From assembly GCA_958295725.1 (NCBI GenBank), contig OY282368.1, positions 3,444,365-3,508,364 on the forward strand: DNA of 64,000 bases. Direction: 5' to 3'. Under the pieces are notes generated by a model that searched no databases, had not been told where the DNA came from, and saw nothing but the letters and a program-made list of their open reading frames with translations. Every line of letters begins with the position of its first letter. The first letter of the stretch is position 1. A program made the position numbers and the translations under genes. Below, in pieces: positions 54,425-63,012 of the stretch. Origin of the DNA: an uncultured Alphaproteobacteria bacterium (GTDB taxonomy: Bacteria > Pseudomonadota > Alphaproteobacteria > UBA2966).

Positions 54425-56986
54425 ATGCTGGGCGGGATGAGTTCTACTGGCTCCAGCGGCGCGCCCGGACGGATCGTCGCCGTGCTCGGCCCCACGAACA
54501 CGGGCAAGACCCATTACGCGGTGGAGCGGATGCTTGGCCACCGCACGGGTGTCATCGGCCTGCCGCTCAGGCTGCTGGCTCGCGAGCTCTACGACCGGGT
54601 AGCCGCGTCCGTGGGCCGTTCCCGCGCCGCCCTGGTCACGGGCGAGGAGAAGATCGTTCCGGCCAACGCCGACTATTTCCTGTGCACGGTCGAGGCCATG
54701 CCCATGGACCGGCGGTTCGCGTTTCTCGCTGTCGACGAGATCCAGCTCGCTGCCGACGGCGAGCGCGGACACGTGTTCACCGACCGTCTGCTTCGGGCGC
54801 GCGGCCTCGAGGAGACGATGTTCCTGGGCGCGGAAACCATGCGCCCCATCGTCAGGCGTCTGGTTCCGGACTCGCGGTTCGTCTCGCGTCCGCGCTTCTC
54901 CACGCTCGGTTTCGCCGGACGGAAGAAGCTCTCCAGGTTGCCGAAACGCAGTGCGGTCGTGTCCTTCTCCGCGCCCGACGTCTACGCGACGGCGGAACTG
55001 ATCCGCCGGCACCGGGGCGGCGCGGCCGTCGTTCTCGGCGCCCTCAGTCCACGCACGCGCAACGCGCAAGTGGCCATGTTCGAGGCCGGCGACGTCGATT
55101 ACCTCGTCGCCACGGACGCCATCGGCATGGGCCTTAACCTGAACGTGGACCACGTCGCCTTCGCCGGTCTGAGCAAGTACGACGGCTTGGCGCGTCGTGA
55201 CCTGACCCCGGAGGAAATCGGCCAAATCGCCGGACGAGCCGGGCGCCACATGCGCGACGGGACGTTCGGGACCACGGCCGACGCCGGCTCCCTGGAGCCC
55301 GGGACCGTCGAACGTGTCGAGAACCATCGGTTCGACCGCGTCGAGACCGTTCGGTGGCGGAACGCCGCCCTCGACGTCTCGTCCGCCCGCGGCCTGATCG
55401 CCAGCCTCGAGTCGGCGCCGCCCGCGGCCCATCGAGGCGTCCTCGCCCGGACGCGCGACGCCGAAGACTATATGGCGCTCAAGTCGCTGGTCTCGGAGCC
55501 CGGGATCGCGGCGCTCGCCAAGGGCCGCGCGGCCGTGAAGACACTCTGGGAAGTGTGCCGGATCCCCGACTTCCGGAAGACGATGGCGGAAGCGCACTCG
55601 CGGCTGCTCGGCCGCATCTACCGATACCTCATGTCGCCCGCGGGCGTGCTCCCGACCGACTGGCTCGCCGATCACGTCGCCCGCCTCGACCGGACCGACG
55701 GGGACATCGACACGCTCGCCGCGCGGATCGCCCATATTCGGACGTGGACCTACATCTCGCATCGCGGCGAATGGCTGTCCGACTCGCGGCACTGGCAGGA
55801 ACGGGCCCGGGCGGTCGAGGACGAGTTGTCGGACGCGCTTCACGAGCGGTTGACGCAGCGGTTCGTGGACCGGCGCGCCGCGGCGCTCTTGCGTCGCATG
55901 AACGAAAAACGACCTGTTCACGGGTACGTGGACGACGATGGCGCGGTGGTCATGGAGGGACATGTCGTCGGGCGCGTGGAAGGGTTCCGCTTCGTTCCCG
56001 ACCGCGCCGCGCTCCCGGCGGGGAACCGCGGCCCGCGCGCCGCGGTATCGCGCGTCGTCTCGCGGGAACTCCAGTCTCGGGTCGAACGGCTGATCTCGGA
56101 CGACGACGCGGCGGTCGCGCTGACGCCGGACCGGACTCTCGACTGGAGGGGATCCCCACTCGCGCGCCTGACGCCGGGCAAGGACGCCCTCCATCCCGGC
56201 GTCGCGCTGTTCCCGTCGGGGCTCGACGGGGAATGGACCCAGCGGGCCCGAAAGCGGCTCGAGCTCTGGCTGTCGGATCACATCGACCGCGAGCTCCGTC
56301 CACTCGCCCGCCTGACGGATTTGACGGAAGCGGAGGCGGGCGAGGTGGGCGCCGCCGGCCGGGGACTCCTGTTCCAGATGCGGGAAGCGATGGGACTCTT
56401 GCCCCGCGCGGCCGTCGAGAACCAGCTCGGCCGGCTCGGCAAGGCGGAACGTGCGGCGATGCGGCGGCGGGGCGTCCGATTCGGCGCGAACAGCGTCTTC
56501 CTCCCGGCCATGCTGCGACCGGAGCGCAGCACCCTGGCGGTCCGGCTCTGGCAACTGCACCGGACTCCCAAGGCGACGGCGGCGGTTACGCCGGTGCCGC
56601 GGCCGTCGGCGCCGGCCCGTAAGGGCGTGCCTCCCGGCTTCTATAACGCGGCGGGATACGTCCGCCTCGGCCGCCGGGCCATCCGCGCCGACATCGCCGA
56701 ACGCCTGACGAGCGCGGTCCACGGACAGGCCCGGGAATCCCTCGTCCACGAGAGCGAGGAACTCATGGCGCTGGCCGGATGCTCGGGAGAAGAATTCGCG
56801 CGGGTGATGCGGGACCTGGGATACCGCCGGAAGCGGAACCGGCCGGGGGTTTTCGCAAGGGCCCGCGGGCGTGCGGCGAGGGTCGCGGCCGTTCGCGGAC
56901 GGGCGGCGAAGAAGCCCGCGAATCCGGACTCTCCGTTCGCCGTGCTGGGCGAACTGGCGGCGGAGGCCGGACGCGGGGGGGCATGA
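54425..56986 (+). CDS. Suv3-like DEAD/DEAH-related helicase
   Basis: Alphaproteobacterial relative of mitochondrial SUV3 RNA helicase, 853 aa. Motif I GPTNTGKT is at about 22-29, Walker B DEIQ at 104-107, motif III-like LGAETMRP, then the second RecA domain with ATDAIGMGLNLNVDHVAF and GQIAGRAGRHMRDGTFG. A C-terminal region (from about 560) with helical and basic segments ends in an Ala/Arg-rich tail. It probably unwinds RNA with exonuclease partners. The start is unsure: ATG 54425 or 54437. The stop overlaps the S4 gene start (ATGA), a long-standing pairing in this class. Confidence 0.9.
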   Translation: MLGGMSSTGSSGAPGRIVAVLGPTNTGKTHYAVERMLGHRTGVIGLPLRLLARELYDRVAASVGRSRAALVTGEEKIVPANADYFLCTVEAMPMDRRFAFLAVDEIQLAADGERGHVFTDRLLRARGLEETMFLGAETMRPIVRRLVPDSRFVSRPRFSTLGFAGRKKLSRLPKRSAVVSFSAPDVYATAELIRRHRGGAAVVLGALSPRTRNAQVAMFEAGDVDYLVATDAIGMGLNLNVDHVAFAGLSKYDGLARRDLTPEEIGQIAGRAGRHMRDGTFGTTADAGSLEPGTVERVENHRFDRVETVRWRNAALDVSSARGLIASLESAPPAAHRGVLARTRDAEDYMALKSLVSEPGIAALAKGRAAVKTLWEVCRIPDFRKTMAEAHSRLLGRIYRYLMSPAGVLPTDWLADHVARLDRTDGDIDTLAARIAHIRTWTYISHRGEWLSDSRHWQERARAVEDELSDALHERLTQRFVDRRAAALLRRMNEKRPVHGYVDDDGAVVMEGHVVGRVEGFRFVPDRAALPAGNRGPRAAVSRVVSRELQSRVERLISDDDAAVALTPDRTLDWRGSPLARLTPGKDALHPGVALFPSGLDGEWTQRARKRLELWLSDHIDRELRPLARLTDLTEAEAGEVGAAGRGLLFQMREAMGLLPRAAVENQLGRLGKAERAAMRRRGVRFGANSVFLPAMLRPERSTLAVRLWQLHRTPKATAAVTPVPRPSAPARKGVPPGFYNAAGYVRLGRRAIRADIAERLTSAVHGQARESLVHESEELMALAGCSGEEFARVMRDLGYRRKRNRPGVFARARGRAARVAAVRGRAAKKPANPDSPFAVLGELAAEAGRGGA

Positions 56987-57300
56987 GCGAGTCGCTGCGC
57001 CTCGACCGCTGGCTCTGGTTCGCGCGGTTCTTCAAGAGCCGCTCGCTGGCCACGCGGGTCTGCGCGGACCGGCGGCTTCGCGTGAACGGCGCCGTCGTTG
57101 CCAAGCCCGACCATCGGGTACGGATTGGCGACGTGCTGATATTCCCCCAAGGCCGCGAGATCCGCGTCGTCAGGGTGGCAGGAATCGGTTCCCGCCGCGG
57201 TCCCGCGGCAGAGGCCCGAACCCTGTTCGACGACCTGTCCGGGCGGGCGGACCCCGACCGCGCCGGGCGCCCGTCCCAGGCCCGGGACGCCTCGGCTTGA
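56983..57300 (+). CDS. S4-domain RNA-binding protein (HslR-like)
   Basis: 105-aa protein. The S4 fold is clear: LRLDRWLWFARFFKSRSLATRVC, ADRRLRVNGAVVAKPDHRVRIGDVL, as in HslR, which binds stalled 50S subunits with peptidyl-tRNA after heat shock. The C-terminal 25 residues are low-complexity. ATG 56983 overlaps the helicase stop, so both are co-translated, suggesting a joint role in RNA or ribosome quality control. Confidence 0.92.
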   Translation: MSESLRLDRWLWFARFFKSRSLATRVCADRRLRVNGAVVAKPDHRVRIGDVLIFPQGREIRVVRVAGIGSRRGPAAEARTLFDDLSGRADPDRAGRPSQARDASA

Positions 57301-57332
57301 ACGCCCACCGCGCCCCGTGCTAGGCGGACATC

Positions 57333-57830
57333 GTGATCAACCGGATCAGGAAACTCTTCGCCGGCATGGATGCCGGAGACCCGGAAACGCACCGCGCCGC
57401 CGACGGCCGCGCGCTGGCCGCGGCGGTTCTCATGGTCGAGGCGGCCCGGCTCGACGGGGACTTCGACGAATCGGAACGGCAGTCGATCCGATCCCTGGTC
57501 ACGAACCATTTTGGCCTGGGCGACGCCGAGGCGGACGACCTCATCGCCGAGGCGGAAGTCGTCCACGACGACAGCAACCATCTCGTCCGCTTCACCCGCG
57601 CGATCAAGGAGACCTGTCCGCCCGAGGAGCGGGTCGCGATCGTCGAGATGCTCTGGGAGGTCGTTTATGCCGACGGCGTGTTACACGACTATGAAGCAAA
57701 CCTGTTGCGCCGCGTCGGTGGCCTCATATATGTATCCGACCGTGACCGGGGCGCGGCGCGCGGGAGGGTGATGGAGCGCCTCGGGATCGACAGGGCGGAC
57801 GCGACCCGCGGGGAACGGTCCGATCGCTGA
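57333..57830 (+). CDS. TerB-family protein
   Basis: 165-aa protein with the all-helical tellurite-resistance TerB domain. Family residues are visible: AAAVLMVEAARLDGDFDESERQSI near 30-50 with the acidic metal-binding Asp/Glu set, and the mirrored second half RVAIVEMLWEVVYADGVLHDYEANLLRRV near 97-128. Solo TerB proteins in alphaproteobacteria are not tied to tellurite; function unclear. GTG 57333 is used as the first start in frame with normal length. Same strand as S4, fdxA and carD. Confidence 0.88.
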   Translation: MINRIRKLFAGMDAGDPETHRAADGRALAAAVLMVEAARLDGDFDESERQSIRSLVTNHFGLGDAEADDLIAEAEVVHDDSNHLVRFTRAIKETCPPEERVAIVEMLWEVVYADGVLHDYEANLLRRVGGLIYVSDRDRGAARGRVMERLGIDRADATRGERSDR

Positions 57831-57851
57831 TTCTCGTTGCTGGAGCCAAGC

Positions 57852-58190
57852 ATGACCTACGTCGTCACCGAGTCCTGCATCCGCTGCAAGTACATGGACT
57901 GCGTCGAGGTATGTCCGGTCGACTGTTTCTACGAAGGGGAGAACATGCTCGTCATCCATCCTGACGAGTGCATCGACTGCGGCGTGTGCGAGCCGGAGTG
58001 CCCGGTCGAGGCGATCATCCCCGATACCGAGGGCGACGTCGAAAAGTGGGTCGAGCTCAATCGCGAGTATTCCGAGAAATGGCCGAACATCACCCGCAAG
58101 GGCGAGTCGCCCGAGGACGCGGACGCGTACACCGACGAGGACGGCAAGCTCGAGAAGTATTTCAGCGCCAACCCCGGTTCGGGCGGTTGA
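57852..58190 (+). CDS. fdxA: Seven-iron ferredoxin FdxA
   Basis: 112-aa ferredoxin with one [3Fe-4S] and one [4Fe-4S] cluster. Cysteines lie at positions 9, 17 and 21 with 25, and at 40, 43, 46 and 50 in [12 protein letters not shown]; the C-terminal 50 residues ([21 protein letters not shown]) are the extension typical of FdxA of alphaproteobacteria. Electron carrier in the cytosol. Starts at ATG 57852; carD follows 138 nt downstream, a conserved order in this class. Confidence 0.95.
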   Translation: MTYVVTESCIRCKYMDCVEVCPVDCFYEGENMLVIHPDECIDCGVCEPECPVEAIIPDTEGDVEKWVELNREYSEKWPNITRKGESPEDADAYTDEDGKLEKYFSANPGSGG

Positions 58191-58328
58191 ATCTCGGGGA
58201 TGCGGCTCGATTCGGGACGTGCTTCGGGCCTGACCCCGTAATTCGCCCCGGCGGAGGTATCGGTCGGAGAAGGTTGCGGCGCATTGCTCCGACCGCGCGA
58301 GGAAAGGGATCGAGAGGGACGGGAGACC

Positions 58329-59054
58329 ATGGCGAAAGCGACTGCCAAGACCGCGGACGGGAGGAAGGCGAAGCCCGGGACGGCGCGGACGAAGGCCGCG
58401 GCGTCGGCATCGAAGGCGAAGCCACAAGCCGAATCCCGGTCCCGGGCCAAGTCCCAATCCCGGTCGAAAGTCGGGCCGACGACGGCGAAGGCCGCCAAGC
58501 CGGCCGGGAAAACCGCCGCGAAGTCCGCGTCGAAAGCGGCGCCGAAACCCAGGGTGCGAGCGCGAAAGCTGCCGTTCGCGGTCGACGACTACGTGGTATA
58601 TCCCACCCACGGCGTCGGCAGGGTCACCGGCGTGGAACGGCGGGAGATCTCGGGCATGGACCTTGAGCTCTACGTGGTGGACTTCGACAAGGACAAGATG
58701 GTGTTGCGGGTTCCGGTGGCGAAGGCCCAAGGGTCCGGCATGCGCAAGCTGTCGACGCCGCAGAAGATGACGACGGCGCTCTCGACACTCAAGGGACGCG
58801 CCCGGATCAAGCGCACCATGTGGAGCCGTCGGGCCCAGGAATACGAAGCTAAGATCAACTCGGGCGATCCGGTTTCCATCGCCGAAGTGATCCGCGATCT
58901 CCACCGCTCGGCCAATCAGCCCGAACAGTCCTACAGCGAGCGGCAGATCTACGAATCGGCCCTGGAGCGCCTGGCGCGCGAGCTGGCGGCCGTGGAACGG
59001 GTCGACGAGGCGGCAGCCACGGAACGTCTGGAGGATATGTTGCGGACCGCCTGA
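58329..59054 (+). CDS. carD: CarD-family transcription regulator with a long basic N-terminal tail
   Basis: 241-aa protein. From residue 81 the CarD/RID domain begins (LPFAVDDYVVYPTHGVGRVTGVERREI), which contacts RNA polymerase beta, then a helical DNA-binding domain with KINSGDPVSIAEVIRDLHRS and ERQIYESALERLARELAAV. It stabilises open promoter complexes at rRNA and other promoters. The first 80 residues are almost only Lys, Ala, Ser, Pro and Arg with AK/SK repeats, like a histone H1 tail, an extension not present in CarD proteins of the usual 160-170 aa. GGGAG precedes ATG 58329. Downstream is the phosphatase-like gene. Confidence 0.92.
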   Translation: MAKATAKTADGRKAKPGTARTKAAASASKAKPQAESRSRAKSQSRSKVGPTTAKAAKPAGKTAAKSASKAAPKPRVRARKLPFAVDDYVVYPTHGVGRVTGVERREISGMDLELYVVDFDKDKMVLRVPVAKAQGSGMRKLSTPQKMTTALSTLKGRARIKRTMWSRRAQEYEAKINSGDPVSIAEVIRDLHRSANQPEQSYSERQIYESALERLARELAAVERVDEAAATERLEDMLRTA

Positions 59055-59132
59055 GCCAGCCGGGATGCCGAGGACCCGGATCGCGCCGGACAAGGCCGAC
59101 GGCCCGGGCTCTTCTCGGGAGGTTCACGCGCC

Positions 59133-59945
59133 TTGAGTACCAAGCCGGCCCAACCTCAGGTATTCGCGAGTCTCGCGGGCGCCGGCCGCGTCTGGGCGGT
59201 TGGGGCCGTTCGCGGCGAAGCCGGGTGCCTCGCGACGCTCCACGAAGAGCTTCGCGGACGCATCGAAGTCGGAGACCGGCTGGTCTATCTGGGCAACTTC
59301 CTGGGTGTCGGGCCCGACGTCTCCGGGACCGTGGACGATATGCTCCGGTTCCGTCGGGAGCTGTTGGCGACGCCCGGGTTCTGCGCGTCCTCGATCGTCT
59401 ACCTGCGCGGCGCGCAGGAGGAGATGTGGCGCCGCTTCCTGGAGCTTCAATTCGCCCAGAGCCCCGGCGAGGTCCTCGACTGGATGCTCGGCCAGGGAGT
59501 CGCCGCGACCCTGTTGGGGTACGGGGCGGATCCGGAAGCGGCGCGCCGCGTCTGTCGGGACGGTCCGCTCGGAATCACGAGGTTCACGAGCGCCGTGCGC
59601 GCCGCCATGCACGCCCGGCCCGGCCACGGCGAGCTGATGATCTCGCTGCGCCGCGCCGCCTATGCCCCCGAGGGCGACCTCCTTCTCGTCGCCGCCGGTG
59701 TCGACCCCACGCGCCCGCTTTCCGAGCAAGGCGACACCCTCTGGTGGGGGTCCGGCTACTTCGCCACGATAAGCGAACCCTTCGACCGGTTCGCGCGCGT
59801 CGTCAGAGGCGATGACCGGGGACGGCGCGGACCCGGGATGGGTACGCATACGGCCACCCTTGACGGCGGCTGCGGGTACGGTGGCGCCCTGCACGCGGCC
59901 TGTTTCACGCCGGACGGCCGACCGGTCGACTGGATCCAGATCTGA
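59133..59945 (+). CDS. Calcineurin-like phosphoesterase-fold protein lacking metal ligands (pseudo-phosphatase)
   Basis: 270-aa protein that aligns along its length with bacterial PPP-type phosphatases, but all metal-binding motifs are changed: GAVRG (24-28) instead of GDIHG, GNFLGVG (54-60) instead of GDYVDRG, LRGAQEEM (91-98) instead of LRGNHEEM, VAAGVDP instead of VHAG, and RVVRGDDRG where HGHT is expected. The scaffold and the end GCGYGGALHAACF stay conserved. It is therefore probably a catalytically dead binding protein. Start is TTG 59133 with GGGAGG 10 nt upstream. It is next to carD; its 3' end overlaps the convergent COQ9-like gene by 41 bp. Confidence 0.8.
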   Translation: MSTKPAQPQVFASLAGAGRVWAVGAVRGEAGCLATLHEELRGRIEVGDRLVYLGNFLGVGPDVSGTVDDMLRFRRELLATPGFCASSIVYLRGAQEEMWRRFLELQFAQSPGEVLDWMLGQGVAATLLGYGADPEAARRVCRDGPLGITRFTSAVRAAMHARPGHGELMISLRRAAYAPEGDLLLVAAGVDPTRPLSEQGDTLWWGSGYFATISEPFDRFARVVRGDDRGRRGPGMGTHTATLDGGCGYGGALHAACFTPDGRPVDWIQI

Positions 59946-60603
59946 CGGCCGCGGCTCGCCCTCGCGGATTTTCCCGGGTTTCCCTCGACTTTTCCGGGGT
60001 CCGCCCATTTTGCCGCGTCGCATCGGGGAACAACGCCGCCATTGACCGGTCCGCGCCGGAGAGGGCGCGCTCGAGGAACCGCCGCGTCCTCGCCTGACCT
60101 TCGGACGTATCGCGCAGCCACAGGACCACCGTCGCGACGAGGAGCGCGCTGAGGCCGATTTCCTCCACTCGCCGCCGGCGGCCGGTCCCATCCAGGTGGG
60201 CGCCCTCCCGGATCCACTGCACCGTCCGCGACAGCACCAGGGCGAGGGCGACATTGTGGTGGGGATGTCCGGGATAGAGCTTGGCCGCCAACATGTCCTG
60301 CACGACGTCCCGATACGCCGACTGCGACTCGAGCCATCGCCACATGACGGCGGACAGCCGTTCCCTGGGCGTCAGGGCGCCGAACTCCCGGCGATCCCGG
60401 ATTGCGAGCATGGCGGCGTCGGCCCGCGCGAACCAGGCGTCCGCGACCGCGTCGAGGTCCCGGAAGTACCGCCGCACGTCGGGGAGACTCCGGTCCAGGG
60501 CGTCGGCGACGTCGTGGAGCCGGACGTTCTCCCAGCCCACCGACCGGGCCCGTTCCATCGCGGCATCGACGATCCGGGACTCCAGGGAGGCGCGCGCCGC
60601 CAT
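59905..60603 (-). CDS. COQ9-like / TetR-type protein
   Basis: 232-aa protein. The N-terminal TetR helix-turn-helix covers about residues 8-55 (RIVDAAMERARSVGWENVRLHDVADALDRSLPDVRRYFRD). The C-terminal domain (RERLSAVMWRWLESQSAYRD, LLVATVVLWLRDTS) matches COQ9-like proteins of alphaproteobacteria, where a lipid-binding TetR fold supports ubiquinone synthesis. The last 35 residues, from about SDRQN, are basic low-complexity and lie over the convergent gene; a shorter true end is possible only by readthrough errors, so I keep it. ATG 60603 starts 5 nt after the M48 gene ends on the same strand. Confidence 0.82.
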   Translation of the reverse strand: MAARASLESRIVDAAMERARSVGWENVRLHDVADALDRSLPDVRRYFRDLDAVADAWFARADAAMLAIRDRREFGALTPRERLSAVMWRWLESQSAYRDVVQDMLAAKLYPGHPHHNVALALVLSRTVQWIREGAHLDGTGRRRRVEEIGLSALLVATVVLWLRDTSEGQARTRRFLERALSGADRSMAALFPDATRQNGRTPEKSRETRENPRGRAAAVRSGSSRPVGRPA

Positions 60604-60607
60604 GCCC

Positions 60608-62101
60608 CTACCCCACCACGACCTTGACCCGCCGACCGGGGGACAACCGGACGCCCCGCGACAGGCCGTTGAGCGTCAGGAAACGAGAGACCCGGAAGTC
60701 CTCGAACGGCATGCGACGCGCCAGGGATTCCACCGTGTCTCCGGGCCCGACCGTGACGACTCTCAAGCGGAACGGCCGGTAGGCCGCCGCCTCGCCCCGT
60801 TCGAGCCGCCGGAAACTGTACGTCGTGCGTCGCAGTTCCCGGCGGAGATCCGGCTCGACCGCGAGCGGCGTGACCATCGCGAACCGGTAGATGGCGTCCG
60901 GGGAGAACCGTATCGCCACCAGCCTCAATTCCGCGAACCCGTCCCGCGACCGGATCGTCGCGCGGCCGGTCGCCGCCTCCATGCCGTTTATCCGGATGCG
61001 CTCCACGTCGCTCAGCGCGAGTCCGCGCGCCCACGTCCGCGCTAGGTACGACGCGACGTCGGCCGCCGTCCGTTCCTTCGCGGCGTCGAACCGGATCAGC
61101 GCGTCCCCCGGTCCCTTCGCGAACACGACGTCCTGGGTATTGAGCAGACGGTAGCCGGGCGGCGCCGTGAAGGCGAAGCCCAGCTCGGGATGAACGAACG
61201 CGCGCCCACGCACCAGGCCCTGCTCGGGATCGTTCCCGTAAAGCAGTCCCTCGACCGTCTCCAGGAAACGGTCGCGTCTTCGGGGCGCGTCGGCCCGCGC
61301 CCCGCTCTCCCGCGCCGCCGCGATGGCCTTGCGCACGCGGTCCTGGGTCCGGGGGTGCGTGGCGAAGAAATCCTCGAAGACGTCGCGTCCCTCGCGTCCC
61401 GCCAGCTCGCGTTCCAGCGCGCCGTGGCCAGCCAGCGCGCGGAGAAACGTGGCCGACGCCTCCGGGTCGTAGCCCACCCGCGACATGTACCGGACCCCCA
61501 GCATGTCGGCCTGGAACTCCTGCTCGCGGGAGAAGCCTTTGAGGAACAGTTCGCCGCCGATCTGCCCCAGCCGCTCGACGGCGGAGTCCCGCGTCACCGC
61601 GCCCAGGATCGCGGCGCCCAGATTCGTCGCGATGGCCCGGTTGTAGTGTCGCGCGGCGTGGCGCGCGGTGACATGCCCGATCTCGTGCGCCAGGACGCTG
61701 GCGAGCTCGGCCTCGGAATTGGCGAGCGCCAGCAGCCCGCGGGTGACGTAGACATACCCTCCGGGCAGTGCGAAGGCATTGACCTCGGGCGAGTTCAGAA
61801 CCGTGAAGGTGAACCCGAGGTCGGGCAGCTCGGAGCTCTTGACCAAACGGCCGCCGATCTCCGCCACGTAGGCGCCGATCTCGATGTCGTCGTACACGCC
61901 GCCGAACCGCGCGAGCATCTCGGGATGCTCGCGTGCGCCGATACGCCGCTCCTCCGCGGGCGACATGAACGGAGCCAGTTCCCGTTCCCCGGTAGCGGGA
62001 TTGGTCGTCACGCAACCGGGGAGAGCCGGGAGCGCGAGCAGCAAGGCGCTCAGAACGGCCGGAGCGGTGGGGATGCGACGGCGTTCCCGGTCGCGCTTCA
62101 T
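60608..62101 (-). CDS. M48-family zinc metalloprotease lipoprotein (BepA/YfgC type)
   Basis: 497-aa protein. A signal peptide ends in the lipobox LPGC with Cys30. The peptidase domain has LAHEIGHV with HEIGH at 139-143 and the third ligand Glu in EQEFQADMLGV. A central domain (from about 300) and a C-terminal LysM-like domain (VTVGPGDTVESLARRM ... FLTLNGLSRG near 450) follow. Family members degrade misassembled outer-membrane proteins in the periplasm. ATG 62101 overlaps the SNase stop (ATGA). Confidence 0.92.
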   Translation of the reverse strand: MKRDRERRRIPTAPAVLSALLLALPALPGCVTTNPATGERELAPFMSPAEERRIGAREHPEMLARFGGVYDDIEIGAYVAEIGGRLVKSSELPDLGFTFTVLNSPEVNAFALPGGYVYVTRGLLALANSEAELASVLAHEIGHVTARHAARHYNRAIATNLGAAILGAVTRDSAVERLGQIGGELFLKGFSREQEFQADMLGVRYMSRVGYDPEASATFLRALAGHGALERELAGREGRDVFEDFFATHPRTQDRVRKAIAAARESGARADAPRRRDRFLETVEGLLYGNDPEQGLVRGRAFVHPELGFAFTAPPGYRLLNTQDVVFAKGPGDALIRFDAAKERTAADVASYLARTWARGLALSDVERIRINGMEAATGRATIRSRDGFAELRLVAIRFSPDAIYRFAMVTPLAVEPDLRRELRRTTYSFRRLERGEAAAYRPFRLRVVTVGPGDTVESLARRMPFEDFRVSRFLTLNGLSRGVRLSPGRRVKVVVG

Positions 62102-62877
62102 GGCGACAAGAGCTCGATCTGCTCGGGGTGCGTGACGTCCATCATGGGACCGTTCCGCCGGTAGAGCCAACCGCGCACCCGGACGCGACGGCTTTCCAGC
62201 GTCAGCAGGTCGAAGGGCGCCCGTCGGAACCGCCGCCGGTCTCTCGGGGATACGGTAACGGTGAAGTCGGTGCGCCAGTCTTCCCCGAAATTGAGATAGG
62301 TCCGCCCCCGCACCTCCGCCGCGGCCAACACCCGCCCTTCCACCAACTGGAAGGAATCCAGATGCCGGGGGGTCTCGGCGACGCTCCGCACCCGGTAGAA
62401 GGCGTGACTCCAGATGCCCCGGTCCGCCCGCCGGGCCTCGCGCTCGAGCGTCAGCATGTCGGCGACCAGCGACCGGTTGTCGCGGAAGCTGTAGACCCGC
62501 GCGAGGCCGCGGCGCAGGAGATCGCCCTGGATCCAACGTCCGTTCTCGTCGTGAAGATGGGCGAGCCGGCGGTTGTAGCGGTCGATGCGCCGGGTCCCGA
62601 ACGAAAGCCGGACCGTGCGTCCCAAGGTCAGTTCCGCGAGCGCCGCCCGCGCGTCGTCGGCGAGGGGCTGGATCGCGACGTACGGCCGGCCGAGCGGCAG
62701 CTTGGGGGCCTGGATGCCGACGAGGCGCACCTTGCGTCCGTCTTCAAGCACCAGCGTATCCCCGTCGACGATGTCGATGACCCTGGCCGTCCCGCCCGCG
62801 ACCAGACCGTCGGCGGCGGCGAAGGCGGGGATGCCCGCGATCAGCAATACCGGCAGGACGATTTCGCTCAATCTCAT
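62098..62877 (-). CDS. Exported thermonuclease (SNase)-fold protein
   Basis: 259-aa protein with a signal peptide (VLPVLLIAGIPAFAAADG). The SNase fold follows: ARVIDIVDGDTLVLEDGRKVRLVG, TRRIDRYNRRLAHL and GLARVYSFRDN. The usual catalytic triplet region (D-T-P-E) is here IQAPK, so the Asp and Glu of staphylococcal nuclease are replaced; such IxAPK forms occur in alphaproteobacterial relatives and nuclease activity is doubtful. The C-terminal 90 residues are an extra domain. Translationally coupled to the M48 protease gene. Confidence 0.85.
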   Translation of the reverse strand: MRLSEIVLPVLLIAGIPAFAAADGLVAGGTARVIDIVDGDTLVLEDGRKVRLVGIQAPKLPLGRPYVAIQPLADDARAALAELTLGRTVRLSFGTRRIDRYNRRLAHLHDENGRWIQGDLLRRGLARVYSFRDNRSLVADMLTLEREARRADRGIWSHAFYRVRSVAETPRHLDSFQLVEGRVLAAAEVRGRTYLNFGEDWRTDFTVTVSPRDRRRFRRAPFDLLTLESRRVRVRGWLYRRNGPMMDVTHPEQIELLSP

Positions 62878-63012
62878 GCCGGCACCGTATCACGAGGCGC
62901 GCCGCCGCTAATCCGATTCGGGACACGTCATTGACTTCCGCGTCGTGGGCGACTATCTCCGCGGCGGGCCACGATCCCCCAACGGGTCGCAGCTCTTCTG
63001 GAAGGAAGAGGC

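Noticed and set aside
54137..56749. Minus-strand 870-codon frame opposite the helicase
   Set aside because: Antisense to a conserved helicase; no domain.
57681..59093. Minus-strand 470-codon frame opposite fdxA and carD
   Set aside because: Antisense shadow over two conserved genes.
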